Assembly: GCA_045562575.1 (NCBI GenBank)
Contig: JBJKVQ010000019.1
Span: forward strand, 14,368-78,367
Direction: 5' to 3'
From: UBA6952 sp045562575
GTDB taxonomy: Bacteria; Chloroflexota; Dehalococcoidia; Lucifugimonadales; UBA6952
DNA: 64,000 nt
Below, piece by piece: positions 1 through 8,232 of this stretch; within the stretch, counting starts at the first letter, position 1; every line of letters begins with the position of its first letter. A model generated the notes under the pieces. It did not search any database, was not told where the DNA came from, and saw nothing but the letters and a program-made list of their open reading frames with translations. The translations under genes were made by a program, and so were the position numbers.

Positions 1-930
1 GAATTATTGCTAATTAGTGATGTTGTGATGGAAAATTTTAGTTCAGGAATTATGGCCCGTTGGGGGTTGGATTATCAAGGAATGTCCCAAATAAACCCTA
101 GTGTTGTTTATCTTAGCATGCCGGGATTTGGTCACGATGGCCCTTATAAAGACTATCAATCTAATGGCCCTACAATACAAGCTATTTCTGGACAAACATA
201 TATCTGTGGTGACCCTGATCTAGGACCAGCAGGTTGGGGATATTCATATATGGATCATACTGCTGGATATCTAGGTGCATCAGCAGTATTACAAGCTTTA
301 TATCATAGAAATAATACAGGTGAGGGTCAATTTATTGACTTGGCTCAATACGAAGCTGCTACATCGCTTATGGGGACGTATCTATTAGATTATGCAGTAA
401 ATGGGGAAAATAATGCTACTACTTTAAAAAGAACAGCAAATAAAGGCATAAATCCTGCTGCAGCTCCGCAAGGTGTTTATGAAGGTAAAACTACAGACTC
501 ATGGATTGCTCTTTCTATAACCACAGATCAACAATGGGAGTCACTTACCCGCATTTTAAGAGCTGAAAATTTAAAGAATGATAAACGGTTCATCACATTT
601 GATACTCGGTTGGATAACTGGGAGCAACTAGATATTGAAATTAGTTCAATAACTAAAGAATTAGATGTAATTCAACTAGCAAAACAACTCCAACAAGAAA
701 ACATACCAGCTTCACATGTACAAGATACTGTAACTAGAGCAGAAAAAGATATTCATTTAAAAAAACGAAACCATATAACTGAAGTTGAAGACGAAGATGG
801 CCGATTAGTTCGTGTTGATTCTCTCCCTTTCAAAATGCAAAATATACCAGAGCCAGATTATACATATGCACCACAACACGGTGAACATAACGCCTATGTA
901 TTCAACGAAATATTAGGAAAGTATTTATGA
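1..930 (+). CDS. CaiB/BaiF family CoA-transferase, 5' end cut by window
   Basis: Class III CoA-transferase (CaiB/BaiF type), which moves CoA between carboxylic acids. The reading frame is open to base 1, and about 80-100 N-terminal residues of a usual 400-residue protein are missing, so the true start lies upstream. The catalytic Asp expected in the motif YMDHTAGYLGA is present (codon 253-255), followed by the family's ALYHRNNTGEGQ segment. The stop overlaps the next start as ATGA, so it is translationally coupled to a second CoA-transferase and the two may form one enzyme. The substrate cannot be read from sequence. Confidence 0.88.
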   Translation, partial: ELLLISDVVMENFSSGIMARWGLDYQGMSQINPSVVYLSMPGFGHDGPYKDYQSNGPTIQAISGQTYICGDPDLGPAGWGYSYMDHTAGYLGASAVLQALYHRNNTGEGQFIDLAQYEAATSLMGTYLLDYAVNGENNATTLKRTANKGINPAAAPQGVYEGKTTDSWIALSITTDQQWESLTRILRAENLKNDKRFITFDTRLDNWEQLDIEISSITKELDVIQLAKQLQQENIPASHVQDTVTRAEKDIHLKKRNHITEVEDEDGRLVRVDSLPFKMQNIPEPDYTYAPQHGEHNAYVFNEILGKYL

Positions 931-2153
931 CAAAAATTTTCGAAAATATTACTGTCTTGGAATTAGCAGAAGAAGCTGGTGAATATACTGGCAAGCTTTT
1001 TGCTGGTATGGGAGCACATGTAATAAAAGTTGAACCACCTAACGGTTCTAAATCTAGAAACGTAGGCCCTTTTGTCAAGAATAAACCTAGTATTAATTCA
1101 AGTCTTAAATTTTTTCAAAATAATACGAATAAAGATAGTATAACTTTAGACATTACTAAACAGACAGGATTAGATATTTTCTGTCAGTTATTACAATCCA
1201 TTGATATCGTTATAGAAGACGGACAAAAAATAGGTCAAGAAAACTTACCTATTTCATTTAAAGATATTCAGAATATAAACGAAAATACCATTTTATTATC
1301 TCTGTCCCCTCTAGGAAAAACATTAGAAAGTGAAAATTTTTCTACGAATGACTTTATTAATTTAGCATATGGCGGACCATTATGGAGTTGTGGATATGAT
1401 GACCATACTGTACCCCCTATGAAACCCTACCAAGATGCTTCGTATCATATTTCAGGTCATTATGCGTTTATGGGAGCTATGCTAGCTTTAATGGAGAGAA
1501 CAAAAACAAATACTGGTCAACATATAGACTTATCTATTCATGAAGCATGCCATAACACTACTGAAGCGGCCATGCCTGCCTATTATTATAATAATCGAAG
1601 AGTCAGTCGTCTTACTGGAAGACATGCAGCTCCTGCAAAAACAATACCTGTCGTGTTTAAAACTAAAGATGAAAAATGGTGTTTTATAAGAATACCGACT
1701 AACACTAATACATGGAATAAACTAATAGAATGGTTAAAAGAAACTAAAATGGAAAAAGACTTAGGGGAATCCGAATATCAAGAGTTAACTTTCAGACAAG
1801 AAAATACCCAGCATATAACAGATATTTTAGAAGAATTTTGTGCGAACAATGATGCAAATTATCTATTTCACAAAGCTCAACAAATCGATATGGTTTGGGC
1901 TCCAGTAGTTGCCCCATATGAATCACTTACTAATGAACACTTAGATAAAAGAAACTTTTTTACAGAAATCTATCATCCAGAATTAGATGAAACAATTAAA
2001 TATCCTGGAAGACCTTATTTATTTTCAAAAACACCTTTCGAGATCACCTCTCCTGCTCCGTCTTTAGGAAAAGATAATTACCACATATACGGTAATCTTT
2101 TGGGCTTAACTAAGGAAAATCTAACGATTCTTAAACAAGCACACGTTGTATGA
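927..2153 (+). CDS. CaiB/BaiF family CoA-transferase, second paralogue
   Basis: A 408-residue class III CoA-transferase homologue with the N-terminal fold signature LELAEEAGEYTGKLFAGMGA and the ALMERTKTNTGQ segment. When that segment is aligned with the upstream paralogue, the catalytic Asp position is Tyr173. The nearest Asp is 170, three residues early (YQDASYHISG). It may therefore use a shifted Asp or be a non-catalytic partner of the upstream protein. Both ends are coupled by ATGA overlaps, to the upstream transferase and the downstream DUF368 gene. Family assignment is firm; activity and substrate are open. Confidence 0.85.
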   Translation: MTKIFENITVLELAEEAGEYTGKLFAGMGAHVIKVEPPNGSKSRNVGPFVKNKPSINSSLKFFQNNTNKDSITLDITKQTGLDIFCQLLQSIDIVIEDGQKIGQENLPISFKDIQNINENTILLSLSPLGKTLESENFSTNDFINLAYGGPLWSCGYDDHTVPPMKPYQDASYHISGHYAFMGAMLALMERTKTNTGQHIDLSIHEACHNTTEAAMPAYYYNNRRVSRLTGRHAAPAKTIPVVFKTKDEKWCFIRIPTNTNTWNKLIEWLKETKMEKDLGESEYQELTFRQENTQHITDILEEFCANNDANYLFHKAQQIDMVWAPVVAPYESLTNEHLDKRNFFTEIYHPELDETIKYPGRPYLFSKTPFEITSPAPSLGKDNYHIYGNLLGLTKENLTILKQAHVV

Positions 2154-3040
2154 ATTTTAATCATTTTATAATCTTAGCTATAAAAGGTGTGGCAATGGGT
2201 GCTGCTGACTTAATACCAGGAATATCTGGCGGCACAGTTGCATTGATTACTGGCATTTACGAAAATCTAATAAAATCCTTAAACAAAATAATTTCTTCTA
2301 AAAGAAAAATAACTAATTTGCCACATATACTAAAAAGTTCAGAATTTACATTTTTATTAAATTTATTCTTAGGAATTATTTGTGGTGTTTTAGCATTTTC
2401 AAGATTAATTGAATTTTTATTTAACACCTATGAAATACTAACATGGTCATTCATTTCTGGTCTTATAATTTCAGCGATTATCTTACTCATATGGCGAATC
2501 AAATCATGGAATATCAATAACGTTTTATTTATCTTTTTAGGTATAATCCTTGGACAGATTGTTGTATCTGTACCAAACTTAGATACGACACATAATATCT
2601 ATATAATTTTCTTATCAGGATTTTTTGCTATATCGGCAATGTTATTACCTGGCATTTCAGGAAGTTATATATTGGTACTACTAGGACAATATGCATATAT
2701 TATTACTTCACTCAATAACTTTAATCTAAGCGTAATTTCAACATTTATATTAGGAGCAGTTTTAGGATTAATTGTTTTCACAAAAATAGTATCTGCTGTT
2801 ATGAAGCGCTGGAATAAAAACACCATTATATTGATGACTGGGTTAATTATTGGAAGTTTAACAAAACTTTGGCCTTGGAAAAATAATAATAATGAAAATA
2901 TTTCACCCATGACCTGGGAAAATAGTACTAATAATGATCCACAACTGTATGCAGCAATTATCTTTTTTATATCTGCAGTTTTATTGGGATTATTAATATC
3001 ATATTTATCATTAAAACTATCTCCGAAAGTATTTAGATAA
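2150..3040 (+). CDS. popT: DUF368 membrane protein (PopT-type polyprenyl-phosphate flippase)
   Basis: A 296-residue polytopic membrane protein of family DUF368. Members were recently shown to recycle undecaprenyl phosphate across the inner membrane (PopT). The two hallmark re-entrant motifs are present: ADLIPGISGGTVALITG near residue 20 and MLLPGISGSYILVL near residue 165, which form the family's inverted internal repeat. About eight hydrophobic segments are visible. The start overlaps the upstream CoA-transferase stop (ATGA), and the MFS gene follows after 2 bases. The flippase role is family knowledge; its link to the CoA-transferases is unexplained and may be only co-transcription. Confidence 0.85.
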   Translation: MNFNHFIILAIKGVAMGAADLIPGISGGTVALITGIYENLIKSLNKIISSKRKITNLPHILKSSEFTFLLNLFLGIICGVLAFSRLIEFLFNTYEILTWSFISGLIISAIILLIWRIKSWNINNVLFIFLGIILGQIVVSVPNLDTTHNIYIIFLSGFFAISAMLLPGISGSYILVLLGQYAYIITSLNNFNLSVISTFILGAVLGLIVFTKIVSAVMKRWNKNTIILMTGLIIGSLTKLWPWKNNNNENISPMTWENSTNNDPQLYAAIIFFISAVLLGLLISYLSLKLSPKVFR

Positions 3041-3042
3041 AT

Positions 3043-4326
3043 ATGCAGCGATTATATGAATTTTTAAACTGGAAACCAAATACATCATATTATTATGGAT
3101 GGGTTGTTGTTGGTCTAACACTTCCTGCCACATTTTGTGCAACAGGATTAGCACAAATAGCTATAGCAGGTGCACAAGATTACATATATGAAGATATGGG
3201 ATGGTCAAGAAGCAGTATTGCTTTTGCAGCGTCTGCAGGTACTTGGATTGCAGGGCTATTAGCACCATTTATCGGTAGAATTACTGATAAATATGGAGCT
3301 CGTTACCTTATGGTTTTTGGTCTGTTAGTCGCAGCATGTTCATTTTTTATTATATCTTTTTCGCATAATATCGTAATGTTCTATTCGGCTTATATAACCG
3401 GTCGTGCTATAAGTGGTCCAATATTGATTAATCTAACTCCTCGAACAATTGTAGTTAACTTTTTCCGGAAAAAACGTAATATAATTCTTTCTACAACATC
3501 AACTTTTAGACCGATAAGTGGTTCAATTATAATTCTCATGTTTGCTGCTTTTGCTAGTATTAATGTTGATTGGCGAGAAACCTATATGGTTTTGGGAATT
3601 CTAACACTTATTATTTTTCCTTTTATATTGATTTTCCTTAGAAATAAACCTGAAGACATTGGATTGTTGCCTGATGGTATTTTGTTGGAACCCAAAGAAG
3701 AATCTTCCCACTCCAATCTACTTGTAGAAGATGAAAAAAGTTTTACTCTGAAACAGGCTACATCAACGAAAACACTGTGGATAGTTACTGCGGCAATGTC
3801 TCTGGGTTTAACAGGTCAATCGAGTATTATGTTTAGCTTAGTACCATTTTTTGTTGAATCCGGTATATCACAAACAAATGCTGCAGTAATTTTGAGTATT
3901 GGATCATTTTTAGCCTTAGGAAATATAGGTTGGGGATATATATCAACTTATATAGGTTCTAAAAACAGTTTTATCATATCTTTGATTATTGGAACTTGCA
4001 TTACCTACTATTTACTTTCAGTAAATACTTTACCAGAAGCTTATATTTTTATTTTTATATGGGGACTAACTGCAAACTCTGCTGTCAATATGGGACAAAT
4101 GATAATAGCTGAATATTTTGGAAGAAAATGGTATGGCTCTATTTTAGGAGTAGTAGCGCCTATATCTACTGTTTGTCTGGGTATGGGCCCGTTTTTAGGG
4201 GCATCTATACGTGATTTGAGTAGTAGTTACAACCCATTAATTTATACAGTAATCGGAATAAATATTACAGCACTTGTGTTGTTGTTTACAGTAAGAAAAC
4301 CTGAATACGAAGAATCAACCGAATAG
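3043..4326 (+). CDS. MFS transporter, monocarboxylate/oxalate-formate-like
   Basis: A 427-residue, 12-helix major facilitator. The N-terminus (YYGWVVVGLTLPATF) and the loop 2-3 motif GRITDKYGARYLMVFG resemble the OFA/monocarboxylate branch of the superfamily. A charged loop near residues 200-240 separates two six-helix halves. It is last in the run of two CoA-transferases and DUF368, so it may import the organic acid those transferases activate (inference). A homologue lies on the other strand at 53329-54603. The stop is 1 base from the convergent dapF stop. Confidence 0.85.
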   Translation: MQRLYEFLNWKPNTSYYYGWVVVGLTLPATFCATGLAQIAIAGAQDYIYEDMGWSRSSIAFAASAGTWIAGLLAPFIGRITDKYGARYLMVFGLLVAACSFFIISFSHNIVMFYSAYITGRAISGPILINLTPRTIVVNFFRKKRNIILSTTSTFRPISGSIIILMFAAFASINVDWRETYMVLGILTLIIFPFILIFLRNKPEDIGLLPDGILLEPKEESSHSNLLVEDEKSFTLKQATSTKTLWIVTAAMSLGLTGQSSIMFSLVPFFVESGISQTNAAVILSIGSFLALGNIGWGYISTYIGSKNSFIISLIIGTCITYYLLSVNTLPEAYIFIFIWGLTANSAVNMGQMIIAEYFGRKWYGSILGVVAPISTVCLGMGPFLGASIRDLSSSYNPLIYTVIGINITALVLLFTVRKPEYEESTE

Positions 4327-4327
4327 A

Positions 4328-5191
4328 CTAGGTATTTACTTCCAAAAATGAATCAAAAACCAGTTCTGCTGGTCCTTCCATAAATACTGATTGTCCAGTA
4401 CCTTCCCAATTCATTATTAATTTTCCACCAGGCATATAAAGATCAATATTATCATTAGTATATCCTTGGTCCCTAGATACTGCCTGTATTGCACAAGCAC
4501 CGGTACCACATGCAAGAGTTAATCCTGCGCCCCGTTCCCACGACCTTGCTTTTATATTTGACTCATCTACTATATTTACTATATGAAAATTCACACGTTC
4601 TGGAAAAAGATCTAAGTTTTCAACTATCGGACCTATTGTATCTAAAGGGAAATTATCAACATCATCCTCAATAAATGCGACAGCATGCGGGTTGCCCATA
4701 GATACGCAAGAAATTTTTATTTCCTGATTATTTATAGAAATTTTATGATCAATAATTTTAGGAACACTTAATAATGCAGATGAAACAGGTAGTTTGTCTG
4801 GTGAAAAAACTGGTTCCCCCATTGATACTTTGACGGTGTCGATCAATCCATCGGATTTCTTATGCGGATATACTGTTAATACGCCCGCAAGAGTTTCAAT
4901 CAATAATTGTTCGTGTTTAAATTGAATTATTTCATTTTCAATTACATATTTTGTAAAACAACGAATACCATTACCACACATTTGTGCTTCAGAGCCATCT
5001 GGATTATACATACTCATTTTAACTGGTGCTATTTCAGATGTTTTTACAACTAATAACCCATCAGCACCAACACTAAATTTTCTTTCGCAGTATTTCAAAG
5101 CTATTTTTGACCAATTCAAGTCTAAATTACGACCATCAACAACAATATAATCATTGCCACAACCGTGCATTTTACTGAAAGATAAGTTCAT
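4328..5191 (-). CDS. dapF: Diaminopimelate epimerase
   Basis: Interconverts LL- and meso-diaminopimelate for lysine and peptidoglycan synthesis, in the cytoplasm. The two catalytic cysteines are Cys72 in MCGNGIRCF and Cys228 in ACGTGACA, and Asn/Glu substrate residues are in MGNPHA and SWERGAG. Length (287) is normal for the family. ATG start with AAGGA upstream. It follows the CoA-binding protein gene by 2 bases and is the last gene of this minus-strand group. The presence of DapF in a lineage often described as wall-poor is worth noting but not decisive, since lysine synthesis alone needs it. Confidence 0.96.
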   Translation of the reverse strand: MNLSFSKMHGCGNDYIVVDGRNLDLNWSKIALKYCERKFSVGADGLLVVKTSEIAPVKMSMYNPDGSEAQMCGNGIRCFTKYVIENEIIQFKHEQLLIETLAGVLTVYPHKKSDGLIDTVKVSMGEPVFSPDKLPVSSALLSVPKIIDHKISINNQEIKISCVSMGNPHAVAFIEDDVDNFPLDTIGPIVENLDLFPERVNFHIVNIVDESNIKARSWERGAGLTLACGTGACAIQAVSRDQGYTNDNIDLYMPGGKLIMNWEGTGQSVFMEGPAELVFDSFLEVNT

Positions 5192-5193
5192 TT

Positions 5194-5610
5194 TTATTTA
5201 TCCTTTTTTAAACCATCTGGGAAATGATCATTTATGGCGCAATGAATACATCTGTTTGAAATAACGTCAATATTATTAGCAAGGAGTTTTGAAGCAGATT
5301 CTTCATGTTCTACCCCTTCTTGCATCCATACTGCTGAAGCTTTTTTCCTTATAGCAGCTTCTGTAATTTCAGGTACTGCATCAGATCTTCGAAATACACT
5401 CACAATGTCAATTTTTTGGGTAATACTATCAAGATCAGGTACGCACGGTATCCCATGAACACTTTCTTCCATTGGATTGACAGGGATAATAGTATAACCA
5501 CAATTTATCAAAAAATTCGGAGCTATATTACCTGGGCGTTTCTCTTTGGAAGTTGCACCTACTACTGCTATAATTTGACTTTGCTCTAAAATCTCTTTTT
5601 CACTCCGCAT
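5194..5610 (-). CDS. CoA-binding domain protein (YccU type)
   Basis: A 138-residue protein consisting of one Rossmann-like CoA_binding_2 domain. It has the glycine-rich start IAVVGATSKEKRPGN, then IPVNP, VSVFRRSDAVPEI and VWMQEGVEHEESA, all typical of the YccU family. Biochemical function is unknown in general. The ATG is preceded by a strong purine run (GAGGGGGG), and an extended -10 element lies about 50 bases upstream, so this gene and dapF probably form their own transcription unit after a 122-base gap from miaA. Confidence 0.88.
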   Translation of the reverse strand: MRSEKEILEQSQIIAVVGATSKEKRPGNIAPNFLINCGYTIIPVNPMEESVHGIPCVPDLDSITQKIDIVSVFRRSDAVPEITEAAIRKKASAVWMQEGVEHEESASKLLANNIDVISNRCIHCAINDHFPDGLKKDK

Positions 5611-5661
5611 AATACCCCCCTCAAAACAATAATTTACACTAAATTTAACTGTTTTGGAGGC

Positions 5662-5670
5662 ATTATACCA
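5662..5670 (-). promoter_or_regulatory. Extended -10 promoter for CoA-binding gene and dapF
   Basis: On the minus strand the sequence reads TGGTATAAT, a perfect TATAAT with the TGn extension. It is about 50 bases before the ATG at 5610. No good -35 is present at 17 bases, as expected for an extended -10 promoter. It sits in a 122-base spacer between miaA and the CoA-binding gene. Confidence 0.5.
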
Positions 5671-5732
5671 TCAAAAGAAAAATAAATAAAAATCATCATA
5701 TAATTGTATTTATTTTGCAACTATTTTTCTGT

Positions 5733-6683
5733 TTAATTATGTAATTTAAAAGCTTCTAATAAACTCTTAATTTGTTTTTGGTAACTATACATGGATTCAG
5801 TTATATCAAACCAATGAATTCTAGTATCAGAAATACGAAACCAGTTATATTGGCTTCTGATAAATCGGTGAGTATTAATTTTGATTTTGTCAGTTGCATC
5901 TTCAATAGAAACTTCGTCATTAAGGTAATTGTATATTTCATCGTAACCTAGACTACTCATAGAAGGATAAGTTAAATCAATATTACTATTTTTTAAAAAC
6001 CTGACTTCTTCAATCCAGCCCTGATTTAACATTTGATCTATTCTGGTATCTACATCTTTATACAAAATTGTACGATCTTTTGTTAAACCAATAATAAAAG
6101 GATCATATAGAGCGGGATCTTTACTACGCAATTCTGACCATTTTTTATTGCCGGTAATCCCTACTTCTAAAGCTCGTATTACTCGCCTAATATTTCTCGA
6201 ATCAATAATTTTAGTTGCTTCAACGTCTATAGATTTAAGTTCCTCGAAAAGATGTTCTGCTCCATATTCATTCGCAATTTGTTCAAATTTTTTTCGAAGT
6301 TCTGGATTAGGAGGTACAGACGGTATGGTCCAGTTTTCAATTAAACTCCAAAAATATTGACCGGTTCCTCCCACAAGTAAAGGTGTTTTCCCTCTTGAAA
6401 TAATATCTGCAATAGATGTTTTTGCTGATTGAAGAAAATCTGTGATACTAAAATCATCATTGGGATCAATAATGTTTATAAGGTGATGTGGTACAGTTTT
6501 TAATAGATTTAGATTTGGTTTTGCAGTACCTATATCCATTTTTCGGTAAATCTGCCTACTATCAATACTAACTATTTCGCTATCTATATAACGTACAATC
6601 TGTTCACTTAGATCGGTTTTCCCAACTCCAGTTGGTCCAACAATAGCAATTAACTTAGGTAATATTCCACCATTCGATTCCAT
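5733..6683 (-). CDS. miaA: tRNA dimethylallyltransferase
   Basis: Transfers the dimethylallyl group to A37 of tRNAs that read UNN codons. It shows the P-loop GPTGVGKT, the substrate motif SIDSRQIYRKMDIGTAKP, LVGGTGQYFW, and the Arg-rich NIRRVIRALEV region. The ATG at 6683 (MESNGG, 316 residues) is chosen over a TTG two codons earlier because an AGG lies 6 bases before it. It follows tpiA by 14 bases. The substrate, dimethylallyl diphosphate, links it loosely to the prenyl-synthase homologue further up the same strand. Confidence 0.95.
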   Translation of the reverse strand: MESNGGILPKLIAIVGPTGVGKTDLSEQIVRYIDSEIVSIDSRQIYRKMDIGTAKPNLNLLKTVPHHLINIIDPNDDFSITDFLQSAKTSIADIISRGKTPLLVGGTGQYFWSLIENWTIPSVPPNPELRKKFEQIANEYGAEHLFEELKSIDVEATKIIDSRNIRRVIRALEVGITGNKKWSELRSKDPALYDPFIIGLTKDRTILYKDVDTRIDQMLNQGWIEEVRFLKNSNIDLTYPSMSSLGYDEIYNYLNDEVSIEDATDKIKINTHRFIRSQYNWFRISDTRIHWFDITESMYSYQKQIKSLLEAFKLHN

Positions 6684-6697
6684 ATACAACCTAAAAG

Positions 6698-7450
6698 CTA
6701 CAAAGTATCAATTGTTTGAATAATAGAAAGAAATTGTTCCGAATTTAAACTTGCTGACCCAATTAGCGCTCCATCAATACAATCCTGCTCTAGAAAATCT
6801 TTAATATTTTCTTCACTTACGCTACCACCATAAAGAATTGGAGTGGTGATATCTTCGCTAGATTTGCCAAAGTAATCCATTAATAATTTTTTAATTTTAT
6901 TACAAACATCATTTGCCTGATCTGGAGAAGCCGAGATTCCAGTGCCAATAGCCCACAAAGGTTCATATGCTATAACGAAATTATCGTATTTATTTATACC
7001 CATCAGTGATGATTCCAGCATTTCCTTCAATATTAAATCTAATTTCCCTTCATTTCGTTGATCAATATTTTCACCAATACATATAATTGGAATTAATTTA
7101 CTGTCTAAAGCTTTTAAAATTTTCATATTAACAATGCTACTTGTCTCTCCATACATCATTCTTCTTTCTGAGTGCCCAAGAATAACATACTCGCAATGAG
7201 GTGCTATCATTTCTGCAGAAATTTCACCAGTATAAGCACCAGGAAGCTCGTGAGACAAATTTTGAGAACCAAGACTAATAGGAGAATTCTGTAATACTTC
7301 TGCAGCTGAAACTATAGAAGTAAATGGTGGACAAATAACAACCTTAACATTTGAAGGTTGTTGAATACCATTATTAATCTCAGTGATTAATTCGAGAGAT
7401 TCCTGATTAGTTTTATTCATTTTCCAATTAGCAACAATTAAATAAGACAA
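6698..7450 (-). CDS. tpiA: Triosephosphate isomerase (TTG start)
   Basis: Interconverts dihydroxyacetone phosphate and glyceraldehyde 3-phosphate. Catalytic residues are Asn8 and Lys10 (ANWKMN), His93 (LGHSERR) and Glu163 (AYEPLWAIGTG); the phosphate loop GGSVSEEN is present. Length is 250, normal. The start must be TTG at 7450: the essential NWK motif lies only 8 residues in, and the frame upstream reaches a stop with no ATG or GTG. A perfect GGAGG is 7 bases before it, inside a hairpin loop (see 7451-7469). It is part of the pgk-gpmA-tpiA glycolytic run. Confidence 0.97.
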   Translation of the reverse strand: MSYLIVANWKMNKTNQESLELITEINNGIQQPSNVKVVICPPFTSIVSAAEVLQNSPISLGSQNLSHELPGAYTGEISAEMIAPHCEYVILGHSERRMMYGETSSIVNMKILKALDSKLIPIICIGENIDQRNEGKLDLILKEMLESSLMGINKYDNFVIAYEPLWAIGTGISASPDQANDVCNKIKKLLMDYFGKSSEDITTPILYGGSVSEENIKDFLEQDCIDGALIGSASLNSEQFLSIIQTIDTL

Positions 7451-7469
7451 ACCAGAACCTCCTTCTGGT
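7451..7469 (-). promoter_or_regulatory. Hairpin presenting the tpiA Shine-Dalgarno in its loop
   Basis: On the coding strand the leader reads ACCAGAA-GGAGG-TTCTGGT and is followed at once by the TTG start. The arms are a perfect 7-bp inverted repeat and the 5-base loop is exactly the Shine-Dalgarno core. The ribosome site would thus be displayed in an apical loop, with the 3' arm as spacer. This suggests control of tpiA translation by folding, but may be chance. No regulator is identified. Confidence 0.5.
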
Positions 7470-7471
7470 AT

Positions 7472-8209
7472 TTAATTCTTTTTCTTTGCCTGATTAGCGA
7501 CAGCATTAGTCCTATTTGCGATGTCTTCAGGATCACCAAGATAGTAATGATTAATTGGTCTTAAATCATTATCAAATTCATAAATCAGTGGTATTCCAGT
7601 TGGTATATTAAACTCATTAATTTCATCATCTGACATATTATCTAGAAATTTAACCAAAGCTCTACAACTATTCCCATGAGCTACCAACAAAACATTTTTT
7701 CCTGTTTCTAAATCTTTCTTTATTGATTCTTGCCAGACAGGAATAACTCTTTCTAAGGTATCTTTCAATGACTCCGTACGTGGTATATTTAATCCTTTAT
7801 ACCGCCTATCAGATTCGAAACTTCGTGGATCATCAGGCAATAATTCATCAGGTCTAACGGTATAACTTCTACGCCACATCTGAACTTGTTCTATGCCGTA
7901 TTTCTCAGCTGTTTCAACTTTATTTAAACCAATTAAATTCCCATAATGACGTTCGTTTAATCTCCAGGATCTGTTAACGGGTATCCACATTAAGTCCATA
8001 TCATCCATAATAACCCACAATGTCCTTATAGCTCTTTTTAATACTGAAGTATAAGCAACATCAAACTGTATACCACTTGCCAATAATTCAGTTGCAGCTA
8101 ACTTAGCTTCAGATACACCTTCATCACTTAGATCAATATCAATCCAACCTGTGAACCGATTTTCAAGATTCCATTTACTTTGACCATGTCTCACAATTGC
8201 TAAAGGCAA
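7472..8209 (-). CDS. gpmA: 2,3-bisphosphoglycerate-dependent phosphoglycerate mutase (TTG start)
   Basis: Interconverts 3- and 2-phosphoglycerate through a phosphohistidine. The motif IVRHGQSKWNLENRFTGW gives the catalytic Arg7-His8. Glu86 is in LNERHYG, and the second His is in LLVAHGNSCRALVKF. The length of 245 matches the family. The start is TTG at 8209: the RHG motif is at residues 7-9, no ATG or GTG lies between it and the upstream in-frame TAG, and AGGAG sits about 7 bases ahead. It lies 23 bases after pgk and 21 before tpiA. Confidence 0.96.
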   Translation of the reverse strand: MPLAIVRHGQSKWNLENRFTGWIDIDLSDEGVSEAKLAATELLASGIQFDVAYTSVLKRAIRTLWVIMDDMDLMWIPVNRSWRLNERHYGNLIGLNKVETAEKYGIEQVQMWRRSYTVRPDELLPDDPRSFESDRRYKGLNIPRTESLKDTLERVIPVWQESIKKDLETGKNVLLVAHGNSCRALVKFLDNMSDDEINEFNIPTGIPLIYEFDNDLRPINHYYLGDPEDIANRTNAVANQAKKKN

Positions 8210-8232
8210 AATTATCTCCTAACACGAATAAT

